Origin: Lentinula raphanica
Taxonomy: Eukaryota > Basidiomycota > Agaricomycetes > Agaricales > Omphalotaceae
DNA length: 64,000 nucleotides
Assembly: GCA_027919835.1 (NCBI GenBank)
Contig: JANVFP010000007.1
Location: 434,001 to 498,000, forward strand
Reading direction: 5' to 3'
Shown here: positions 55,213-64,000 of the stretch, in pieces
How positions within the stretch are numbered: the first letter of the stretch is position 1
Layout of the letters: each line of letters begins with the position of its first letter
Position numbers and translations under genes: made by a program
The notes under the pieces: generated by a model
Told to the model about the DNA's origin: nothing
Database searches by the model: none
What the model saw: only the letters and a program-made list of their open reading frames with translations

Positions 55213-56952
55213 ATGTCCCACACAAACACGTACGACGTGATCATCATTGGGGCTGGATTTTCCGGCGTGCACCAACTCTTGAACATTCGCAAGTTAGGTC
55301 TCAGTGTAAAGGTCTTCGAAGCAGGTGAGGACCTCGCTGGCACATGGTATTGGAACCAATATCCAGGCAAGAGCATTCTCCTTTCCTCTTCAACAGCATT
55401 TCCCGACAGTGTGCCACAGGTGCTCGTGTTGACTCTCCAAAACCTCTCTACCAATTCTCTGATCCAGAAATCTGGCGAGACTGGACTTTTACCGAAAGCT
55501 ATCCAGATGGGAAGCAGCTTCGAGCATACTTCGAGCACGTAGATCAGAAATTCGACATCAAGCGGGATGTTTCCTTCAATTCTCTGGTCGTCTCTGCACA
55601 TTGGGACGATACTGTCGATCGATGGACCGTCACCTTGAAGGACGGGCAAACCTTTCAAGCACAGTTTCTAAGTCTGTGCACCGGCATAGGATCGAAGTCC
55701 TACACGCCTAACTTCAAGGGTATCGATAGCTTCAAAGGCGAAATGCACCATACATCGAGGTGGCCAGTCAACTGTGATCTCACAGGAAAGAGGGTTGGGA
55801 TCATCGGCACCGGACCTACAGCGGTTCAGATAATCCAAGAGATCGCTCCGATTGTAACGCACCTCACAGTTTTCCAACGCACTCCAAACATGGCACTTCC
55901 CATGAGACAACGAAAGCTTATTCCAGAGGAAGAGGCGAAGGTAAAGCGGGACCTATATGAAGTCTCCTTCAAACGTCGTCCTCAGACGTTCACAGGGCTC
56001 CAGTATGACATCTATACGAAGCTCGCGCGAGATGCGACGCCAGAGGAACGGGCGCTGACTTTCGAGGAGCATTGGGAAAGGGGTGGATTCCATTTCTGGA
56101 TGGGGACCTACGCAGATCTGCTGATCGACCAAAATGTGAATGACGAAGCGTATGCTTTCTGGAGGAAGAAAGTCAGGGAGAGAATTCCGGATCCTGTGTT
56201 ACAGGAAAAGCTCGCCCCGATGAAGCCCCCACACCCTTTTGGGGTTAGACGTCCGAGCTTGGAGCAGGGATATTTCGAGATCTACTCCCGGCCAAACGTT
56301 ACGCTTGTTGACATCAGCAACGATGGTCTTCAGGAGATCACTCCTAAGGGTGTGAAGACGAGTGATGGTACCGAGCACGAGCTAGATGTCCTGATACTTG
56401 CGACCGGTTTTGATATGCTCACTGGAGGTATCACATCCATTGATATTCGAGGGCAGGACGGAGTTCCTATTAAGGAGAAATGGGCGAACGGCGTTCAGAG
56501 TTATCTGGGAGTGGCAGGTGCTACATATCCGAATATGTTCTGGATATATGGACCACTATCCCCTTCTTCGTTTACCAACGGACCTAGTATCATCGTCAGT
56601 CAACTTTTCTCTTATGCTTCTGAACTCAATCTCACATTCGGAACAACAGGAACTCACGAGCGAATGGGTCATCGGCTGTATCAAGTTTATGAAGGAGAAC
56701 AACCTCTCGAGCATAGTGCCTACAGCTGAAGCTCAGCACGCTTACAGTGAACTCGTTGAACAAATCGGGTCAGCATTCTTGTGGTCGAAAGCGAAGACGT
56801 CATGGTATATGGGAAGCAACATCGAAGGGAAGAAGAAGCAGATGTTACAATTTCCTGGCGGTATACCTGCGTGGATGAAGTTATGCAATGATTCTGCAGA
56901 GAAAGGATACGAAGGATTCCATATCAAATCCGTCACCAGTGAAAAGCCTTGA
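55213..56952 (+). CDS. Baeyer-Villiger-type flavin monooxygenase M4
   Basis: Exons 55213-55366, 55420-56594 and 56650-56952 give 543 residues. Motifs: [73 protein letters not shown]. In the second Rossmann motif, the usual final Gly/Ser position differs (GTGPTA). Intron 1 starts GCAAGA and is a GC-AG intron at the same place as in M2. Intron 2 must be removed to reach [15 protein letters not shown]. Last of the four tandem copies; substrate unknown. Confidence 0.88.
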
Positions 56953-57163
56953 AGGCGACCGAAAGGCGTAGTGTTGGCTTTCCCTAGTAGATTATCGTTA
57001 CGGTCATGATTTTACCCTGTACCAGTGCGACATTGTAACTGCGGTGTGTATGAACAAATAGAAAGCACTGCGAGCAATGTCAACAATATAGAAAATATTC
57101 ACGAGAAGCGCAGCGTAGAGGATATGACAAAGTACAAACAGGCCCTTCAAGTTTTGCGTCCAT

Positions 57164-59201
57164 CTATTTGATCAAAGCGAGCACTTCGTTATTCTCGTTC
57201 TCGACCTCTCCAACGTTCTTGCCGGGAGAATTTGCCTTGAGGTCGAGTTTTGACTTGATGCTTGCGTTGAAAAATTCGACCCCGTGATTGTCTGCGCCTT
57301 TTGAGGTTGGAATACCCCCTACTGCTAGTCCGACACCCATATTAGTGTTCCAAATATTGCTCGAGCCAAGTCCGAGTCCGAAACCGAAACTGTAACTAGC
57401 ACTACGACTGATGTTGGGTTTGACGCTTTCGTTTCCTAATACAGAAGACCCAAGGATGTTGAACGCGTTTTTCTTCATCTTCACAGCCGACGACGTCGAG
57501 GACAGCGAGGGAGTTTCCATGCTTGATTTCCTGTTCTCCGCAGTGACGGCACTCAGAGAACATTTACTTGCATGATCCAGGAGGAGGCGATACATCGAGT
57601 GATTGAATCCAATACATTGTAAAGCGACGACAGCGACTTTGAGAGCGCCTGCGCAATAGAGCTGGTTGACTTCGTATACATTTTGAGGAGAGATGTTCTT
57701 GCGGCCTTCGATAGTTTCTTTCACAATCGCTTGCGTGGTCTAACCAACATCCCTCGTGCGTGAGAACAAGATAGTGAAAAGCACGATCGAAGTTGTACGT
57801 ACCTCAGTGGAAAGGGCTGCCCATTCCTTCACCGTGAGATCATCGAGTCTGAAGGCTTTGTACACCCCTGCGTAATACCACACCCCATCCTTGTTGAAAA
57901 AGCATTCTGGCAACAAATCAGTCAAGGAATTTCGTGATTTTGGAAAACAAAGGGCAAAAACAAGACACTTCACCCGTGGGTTTGGACATCGTCGCCATCA
58001 CATCAGTCGCGGTCCATTGATGCGCGGTCGTAACACGAGGGTTGGTGCTACACTTGAAGACAGGAGTCAAGAAATATCCGTGCTCTTCACGTTGAGGACA
58101 CCAAGACGTGGTCAATTGATGGAGTACAAGATAATTGGACAGGCTGGACAGTGGATAGCCAGTGATTTAAGTATTTGAGCGCGTGTTGTGGACACTTACG
58201 AGGAGCGAAGGGGCTTCAAAAAGAATACTTCAGTAGACGTCTCATTACTGAGAGGAGGGATATAGAACTCACCCCTGGAACAGACGCGAGGAACTCATAT
58301 AAACTCATGTACGCTGTCGGAATGGCTATAGGTTTGAGGGCATCGTCCGGTGCTTCTTCTGGGAGTGGTAAGGAAGCCAAGAGCTTGTTCCTTGCATTGA
58401 TGATATCTTCCGCATCCTCACATGTAGCGGTTGTCCTAATGTCCTGTTCACCGGTCATTGTGTAGATGGATCAGTTCTCAACGATGGGTGAAGACGTACT
58501 GTGATATTCACATTTCCCACTTCTGGATTAGGTCCGTTATTCTGCGGGATGTCACTGGCCGTGACAAACGAACTCGCGGAGATGTCTGAGGTATTCCGTG
58601 AAAGCAAGGGAGCGCTTGGTTGCAGGTACTTGGGATCGTCTGGTGTCTTTTAGCCAAAGGTTGATCAACTAGATATTCACGGAGTCTTTACGATATGCGG
58701 ACAGACCTTGAGGGAATCATTTCTCGGCGACAAAGAATCCTGCTGCAGTACCTCGATTTCTTTACGCAAATTGTTCACGAAACTCTCGAGCGCAATTGTC
58801 TCGTTCTCCAGCTTTTCGCTTCCTAGCTTTGATTCTTCTCCATCTGTTGGAAGAGTCACTACAGTCTCCAGACGCCTGATAGTCTCCAGCTTCTGTTCGA
58901 TTGAGGTATACGCGCGTGAAAGATGTTGTATGGCCGCATCGCGAGCTTTGAACGCGATCTTGACTTTCTCTTGCTCGGATGCAATCGCTATCGCCATCTC
59001 GACGACGTTATATGGGTCCTAAAGTTCGTAGATTAGGACAGCAAGGTTGAGGCGAACGATGAAATTAGTAACCGGAGATTGGATTGAAGTCATCCGCTTG
59101 GTGATACCTTTCTCAATTGTTGTTGATAGAAAACCAGTAGTATCGTCGTGCGGCTGGTTCACGAGCTCTGAGCCAGAACGTTCGCCAGAAGAAACGGTCA
59201 T
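57164..59201 (-). CDS. basidiomycete-specific protein, possibly DUF6697
   Basis: Five or more exons. Start MTVSSGERSGSELVNQPHDD; after an intron, DPYNVVEMAIAIASEQEKVK begins a coiled-coil region (ETIRRLETVVTLP; FVNNLRKEIEVLQQDSLSPR). A segment with DDALKPIAIPTAYMSLYEFL follows, then ECFFNKDGVWYYAGVYKAFR with LTVKEWAALSTE. A conserved-looking stretch, YEVNQLYCAGALKVAVVALQ then CIGFNHSMYRLLL, comes next, and a Ser/Gly-rich tail ends EVLALIK. The YYxGxYK and YxxGALKxxxxxLQCIGFN patterns remind me of DUF6697 proteins of mushrooms, whose role is unknown. Exon joins are partly uncertain. Confidence 0.6.
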
Positions 59202-59302
59202 GATGAGAGTACAAAGAAGAGTTACAATTACGGTGGCTGTGTAATATCGGACATCTACATAAAAGAAAAAGAACAACGGCTGACTCTTTGAATTTCGCTG
59301 CT

Positions 59303-60607
59303 TCAAAGCACAAGTGTAACTGGAGCCATAGAAGTCGTTATCTTGGCTTCACCGCGCCATCTACCTTCATCGCTCGTACAAATCCATCCCTTTTTCACGT
59401 TCATCTCATTCTGTTCATATCCCATTCTTCGACGCTGTATCCCCATACCATTTCCAAACCCTATGGAAGTAAAACCCATAGACGTCTGGGCTTCAAATGA
59501 GCCTTCATACGTCTTCGGAAGGGTTATCTCCACAGGGCCGAGAGAGGTTGATCCAAGGAGGTGGAGGTTGCACAGCGGAGGTGCAGAAGGGAAGGTGAGA
59601 GACAGAGCGCCTAGATGCGTTGCGGCGTTGACTAGGAAATTACCACCACGTTCGGGGGACGAGGTAGTTGAAGATGAAGGTGCACCGAGGGTGATAGAGC
59701 CATTAATGGGACTGTACCATCTCGACGTCAGACAGACAAATATGGGTTAGAAGTAAAAGAGACGTACCCGTTAGAGGTTCGCATGTTCAGCTCTGAGAAG
59801 CTTGTTGCGTCGGTGTTTTGCAAACATACAGACACACGAATGGGCGAGTTATTGGTAGCCATTCTCAAAGACGCCTTGGATGTGAATGAACCTTCGATCG
59901 GTCCATTATCCGTTGAGATATTGGCTTTGCCTACATTGATCGACTACAAAATTGCTCGTAAACTCAGCTTCGTCGCACGAACGAGAAAGATACGTACTTC
60001 GACTAGTATCGGGGCATTGGTGGTTCGGAACGAAACTGTGCGGAAATAGACAGTAGAAGACAGATTGTCGACGAGATGCGAGAACAAAGGCATATCCGTC
60101 TCGAAGTTCTTCAATTTCAAAACTCCAGCAGACTGAGGCCCGATGGGCAAGGTGACAACTACTTTGATACTGGCGTGGAACTGAGAGTTCATGCCAAGGC
60201 CAAGCAGAGGGCGTGTCTACGGGTTGTAAGTCAAAATTCATTTCTGTATGCTGAATGCAAGCCTGAAAACTCACCAATATCCCAACTCCGTGTTGGTTTT
60301 CTCTTCTCGTCAGTTCACAGACCCTCAAGATCGAATCCAACGTAGCGGTGTTCCCTGCCCAGTATTCCACAATAACTTTCACCTCGACAACACCTGCTCT
60401 AACACGATCACTCTGAGTCAAGCAAAATGCACCACCCGCCAACGGGCCAAAGCCACGCGAGAGACAGAAGAGTCTGTCGGCAGAGGTAGGAAATTCAAAA
60501 ATCGCCTCTTTGACGACATGCGAACCGGGTTGTGAAGGACTGGGTGTGTCTGTCGACCAGGTTGCGTTGCGGTTGACGATGAAGCCATCGACACTCGGCC
60601 ACGACAT
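59303..60607 (-). CDS. DUF7330-like protein
   Basis: Four exons. Start MSWPSVDGFIVNRNATWSTD, then FPTSADRLFCLSRGFGPLAG and VEVKVIVEYWAGNTATLDSI. Intron 1 (after GVGIL) leads to MNSQFHASIKVVVTLPIGPQ and a series of beta-strand repeats: RTTNAPILVEV, NISTDNGPIEGSF, ATNNSPIRVSV, MRTSNGPINGSI. The recurring T/S-N-x-P-I pattern is the mark of the DUF7330 / DUF4097-like beta-repeat fold common in agaricomycetes. The C-terminus forms a small domain with FEAQTSMGFTSIGFGNGMGI and ends TSMAPVTLVL. There is no signal peptide or membrane segment. Function unknown. Confidence 0.7.
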
Positions 60608-62052
60608 CGTGTTTAGCTAGTATTAACGCTCAGTGGTGGCAGTCTGCAAAGAAGCAAGCCAGGTGTGAGTTGCAACCCAACCACGTTCAAGTAGGTTTCA
60701 ACTTGAATACCTACTGCGAAAGACTGCGCAGAATCAACGCAGCTAGCATGGTTTCAAGGCGTGCAATGCGAAGAGATAGGAGATAGACTGTGGAAAGCGA
60801 GTCAGTGAGCTTTTGAAATTTGACCTCCAGTCTTTACCGTTACCAGTTAGTGAGAACTTACTGCGTAGATTGGATGGAGGCAGGCTGAGTATTGAAGGGA
60901 CCATGGACGAATGATGATCGAGTCTTGGAGATAACATCGGGTCTCAGAGAGTTGAGTCAAGGATTACTGCGGTTCAATCAGTCCTTTCAGGAAGATGAAA
61001 GTAGTACGGTGAACCGTAGTTGGAAAACATGCTCGCTTTTTGAAGAGCTTTGAAGGGAGAATAGACGAAGATTCACTTAGAGCAACTCTTAGCAAGCACC
61101 ACGAAGCAGATGAGACATGTTCCAGGGTCAGAATACCTCCAGTAGGGATAGTGGCTGATAGTGAAAGAGCTGAGCCTCGAGGTTGTTCGACACAATGGAC
61201 ATTTCAAAGAGTCGAGCTGAGAAAACAGTTGTCGGACGATGAAAACGGGCGCTAAAATTTGATAAGATAGCCGGGCGCGCCGATTTCCGGAAAACCTTTT
61301 TCAAATTTCAGAAAACAACTCTCTTGACCCTCTATAGCATCATATATGTAGCCCTTTGACGTTCTTTGAGCCAAAAAGCGAACAAGGACTTACAAGATTG
61401 AGCATGGTTCGAACGAATGGGCTCTTTGTAACTGCATCGCTTCGAGTCAGGATCAAGCTAGGGCTTGAACATCGTGTTATGACCATCTTGCGCTAATGGT
61501 TATTTCCCCTCTGGGAAACATGGTACCGGGAGAAGGGAGAACAGATGAAGCGAAAGGTGGGTGCCTCTCTAGAACGCTCACTGATATCTCCACCGTATCG
61601 CAAAGATTTGTGGGTCGATGGTGTCCCCGGTGAGTCCCTTGAACATATTTTTTGTCTTCCCTTGACTTATTGGCTGAAATTTTCTCATTACCAATTTTGG
61701 AACTTCGTTTGTGACATACCCCGTTTATCCCCTTTCGTCGAATGTTTTGATTATTGAAATAAGACCACCTTCAATCGTCTCCTAGGGTCGCTGACAAGCG
61801 GGGACCTGTTTGGACCTGTTGAGGGATTCAAAGTGCTTTCTGAGCGCGCAGATTCCAATTTCGTTGCTACCATATGCTGCACTGCGTATGTACTTTCGCT
61901 TGAACTAGATTCTGACTGGAAAACTCTGACCGTTCTGTTCATCAGTGTACCCACAAAGTGGCGTCCGAATAGGGAAGTAGTGACACCATATATCTCCTAA
62001 AATACCTATCTTCAATTGACGAGGCCTTCCCCTGGCTTCCCACCCATCTATC
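60608..62052. other. intergenic region upstream of the F-box gene
   Basis: No gene is supported in 1.4 kb. Short frames at 61040-61255 (plus) and 61545-61757 (plus) lack any domain or splice support. Nothing repetitive stands out. Confidence 0.4.
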
Positions 62053-63882
62053 ATGTCTGAAGCTTTCCCCAGCCCCTTCTCTCATCTCCTGCACACGAAC
62101 TACGCTGCCTCTGCTGATGAAACTCGCGCGATTCGTCAACTCATACACTCCCCTCGTCAAGAGCTGTCAATGCTCGCTGAGGATATTGATCGTGTGCAGG
62201 AAACACTAAACAAGCTCGTCCACCGCCAAACCCTACTCAAAACGCACGTCGATGCCCATCTCGCTCTCATCTCACCATTCCGACGACTTCCTCGAGAAAT
62301 AATCTCGGAGATATTCATCCAATGTCTCCCCACAGACCGAAATTCGACACGAAGCTTAACGGAAGCGCCACTTTTGCTGACCATGATTTCGAAGGATTTG
62401 AGGGAGCTGGCGCTATCCATACCTCAGCTCTGGACGAATATCCACGTATTCCTGCCACACTGCTCTCTGAATGGACAGATTGACGTAGATCAGATGGAGG
62501 AGCTCGTTCAGCGTCGTCGAGAGGGTGTCGAGCGATGGTTGACTCGGTCGGGATGCTTACCTCTATCGATCTCCGTTCACCTATCGGGCTATGGCCGTCT
62601 CACAGGCTCGGACTCTGCGTCATATATCTCCTTTCTGGAATGTATTGTCTCCTTTGCTCCTCGGTGGCAACGTATTCAGTTACATCTCAGCCCCTTCTTC
62701 GTTAATCTGCTGAATACCCTGGTGAATGACTTAAAGCCGGAGGACGTTCCTTGGTTGGAGAGCGTTGAGATATTCTACAACTCTGGTGCCGAGAATGGCA
62801 GAGCGTCTGCAGGCGTATATCCCTCATACACCAGTCATCAGAAACCGTTGCTCCCGTTGAGCGACCTCATCGTTCGTGCACCATCCTTACAATCGTTCGC
62901 CGTCCATCATCATTCCCAAAACCTGCATCAACTCCAACTTCCGTGGAGCAACCTTACCGACCTCACCATGCAATCCCGTCGCGGCGATTCACGACTGACT
63001 ATAGATCAGACCTTGCATGTCCTGGCGAGTTCCCCGAATCTGTCGACATGTACCCTCGGTGTCATGCTCACTTCGAATGACACTGGGTTTCAAGTTCCTG
63101 ATGACATCCCGTTGAATTCTCTGCGCGCTCTTTCACTGTATTTCTCGCTGCCTCACGGTGCTGAGGATGATATCCCTGCATCGGAGGTGGAGAACAGATT
63201 CCATACTCTGTTCAGCATCATTCGCGCACCGCTGCTTACCAAGCTCGCCTTCATTGCCAAAGGCTTCGAGTTCCGACGAGGGCTCGACTATATACCCTTC
63301 AAACCCTTACTCAAACGGTCTGGTTGCAAACTGGAAGAATTATACCTCTCGTGTCCATTCACATCGCAGATGCTCTTGCTAGATTGCCTGCGAGCGCTTC
63401 CGACTGTGGCGTCCATCTTCCTAGAATCATGTTCGCCTGTCAGTTCGAATTGTATTCAGATCATGGACGATTCATTCTTCGGATATCTTACGGTTTCCGA
63501 AGATGATCCCACCCCGGTCTGTCCCCAACTGGAGAAGATTGTGCTATCAGAATGCAAGCACGTTTCAGAAGAGGCTCTCCTGGCTTTCGCTCAGTCCCGC
63601 TCTGATGGACTGTCACGGCGCGCAACCAGTGAGATCACTCGCCTCAGATTATTGGATGCTCGATTTCCTCGTGCCAGACCCGAGTATTCAACAGATTCTG
63701 AGAAACACATCTCGTCGAAAATAGAACAGCTACATAGCGAGGGGGTTGTAGTGAAGTGGAAGTATCTGGTTCCGGAGGTTCCAGCCATCGCTCAGATCCC
63801 CGACTCTCCTTGGGAAGGTTTGCCGACCTCTCCGTACACTGGATGGAATCCTGAATACCTGTCTCGACACATTCGAGATTGA
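62053..63882 (+). CDS. F-box protein with LRR-like C-terminal region
   Basis: Single exon of 609 codons. A coiled coil (residues about 35-70, LSMLAEDIDRVQETLNKLVH) precedes the F-box at about residues 78-125: ISPFRRLPREIISEIFIQCL followed by LLLTMISKDLRELALSIPQLW. The rest is a leucine-rich region with weak repeats (LHVLASSPNLSTCTLGVML; PQLEKIVLSECKHVSEEALL). This layout is the commonest agaricomycete F-box type, present in large families. F-box proteins link substrates to SCF ubiquitin ligases through Skp1. The target is unknown. The gene is close to the right edge but complete. Confidence 0.9.
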   Translation: MSEAFPSPFSHLLHTNYAASADETRAIRQLIHSPRQELSMLAEDIDRVQETLNKLVHRQTLLKTHVDAHLALISPFRRLPREIISEIFIQCLPTDRNSTRSLTEAPLLLTMISKDLRELALSIPQLWTNIHVFLPHCSLNGQIDVDQMEELVQRRREGVERWLTRSGCLPLSISVHLSGYGRLTGSDSASYISFLECIVSFAPRWQRIQLHLSPFFVNLLNTLVNDLKPEDVPWLESVEIFYNSGAENGRASAGVYPSYTSHQKPLLPLSDLIVRAPSLQSFAVHHHSQNLHQLQLPWSNLTDLTMQSRRGDSRLTIDQTLHVLASSPNLSTCTLGVMLTSNDTGFQVPDDIPLNSLRALSLYFSLPHGAEDDIPASEVENRFHTLFSIIRAPLLTKLAFIAKGFEFRRGLDYIPFKPLLKRSGCKLEELYLSCPFTSQMLLLDCLRALPTVASIFLESCSPVSSNCIQIMDDSFFGYLTVSEDDPTPVCPQLEKIVLSECKHVSEEALLAFAQSRSDGLSRRATSEITRLRLLDARFPRARPEYSTDSEKHISSKIEQLHSEGVVVKWKYLVPEVPAIAQIPDSPWEGLPTSPYTGWNPEYLSRHIRD

Positions 63883-64000
63883 GACAAACGAACTTTCTTT
63901 TTATTTTGGGACTTTTGGACTGCGGATGACTTTGTACTATAGTGTAGTAGCATTAGGAAGGAATTGTGTTGTATTTTACTCCTCCAGTAGAAGGAGTGAA
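63883..64000. other. 3-prime flank of the F-box gene
   Basis: Short AT-rich flank to the window end. Nothing further is seen. Confidence 0.4.

Noticed and set aside
1..64000. CRISPR arrays, bacterial operons, ribosome-binding sites, riboswitches, rRNA and tRNA genes.
   Set aside because: None was seen on reading, and the first four are not expected in a fungal nuclear genome. A tRNA scan could not be run, so a missed tRNA is possible.

Overview
The window is nuclear DNA of a filamentous basidiomycete, most likely an agaricomycete. Almost every gene is cut by many short introns (about 47 to 120 nt, GT-AG, occasionally GC-AG). Gene content is typical of mushrooms: an F-box protein, a DUF7330-type protein, tandem cytochrome P450s, tandem Baeyer-Villiger monooxygenases, a Dal5-type transporter, a GH92 mannosidase and families of small secreted proteins. 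Genes lie on both strands without operons. All functions below are inferred from motifs I can read; no database search was run.

Layout. 1-5,011 (minus): a divergent meiotic SHOC1/ZIP2-like protein running off the left edge. 5,288-5,836: a hAT-like MITE. 5.8-8.3 kb: mostly gene-less, repeat-bearing DNA. 8.3-18.8 kb: an accessory array of secreted coiled-coil proteins, with two related pairs (A/B and C/D), one divergent plus-strand member (F) and two relics (A-prime and G). A 480-bp copy of the 5-prime end of the SHOC1-like gene lies inside this array. 19.2-19.4 kb: an AT-rich foldback element. 20.2-23.4 kb: an 11-exon GH92 alpha-mannosidase. 23.7-25.8 kb: a tandem pair of secreted single-pass membrane proteins (E1/E2). 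26.2-29.6 kb: a Trf4/PAPD5-like non-canonical poly(A) polymerase with an Arg-Asp repeat tail.

30.4-36.9 kb: two paralogous P450s separated by a decayed fragment of the poly(A) polymerase gene, so the original duplication unit included both genes. 37.2-45.1 kb: a DUF3237-like secreted protein, an unknown nuclear-type protein, a Dal5-like transporter and two small secreted proteins. 47.2-57.0 kb: four tandem plus-strand Baeyer-Villiger monooxygenases (M1 to M4) with identical intron positions. 57.2-60.6 kb: a basidiomycete-specific (possibly DUF6697) protein and a DUF7330-like protein. 62.1-63.9 kb: a single-exon F-box protein.

How they may work together. The P450 pair, the transporter and the four monooxygenases could serve oxidative secondary metabolism or xenobiotic breakdown, but no backbone synthase is visible, so this is inference. 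The secreted families A, B, C, D, F, E1 and E2 share a short near-palindromic motif (CCAGAGCTGGTCTC or a variant) just upstream of their start codons, which suggests common regulation. Several members show frame or splice changes, including intron exonisation in B, a frame switch in C and a C-run frameshift in E2. This marks the 8-26 kb stretch as the fast-evolving part of the window.
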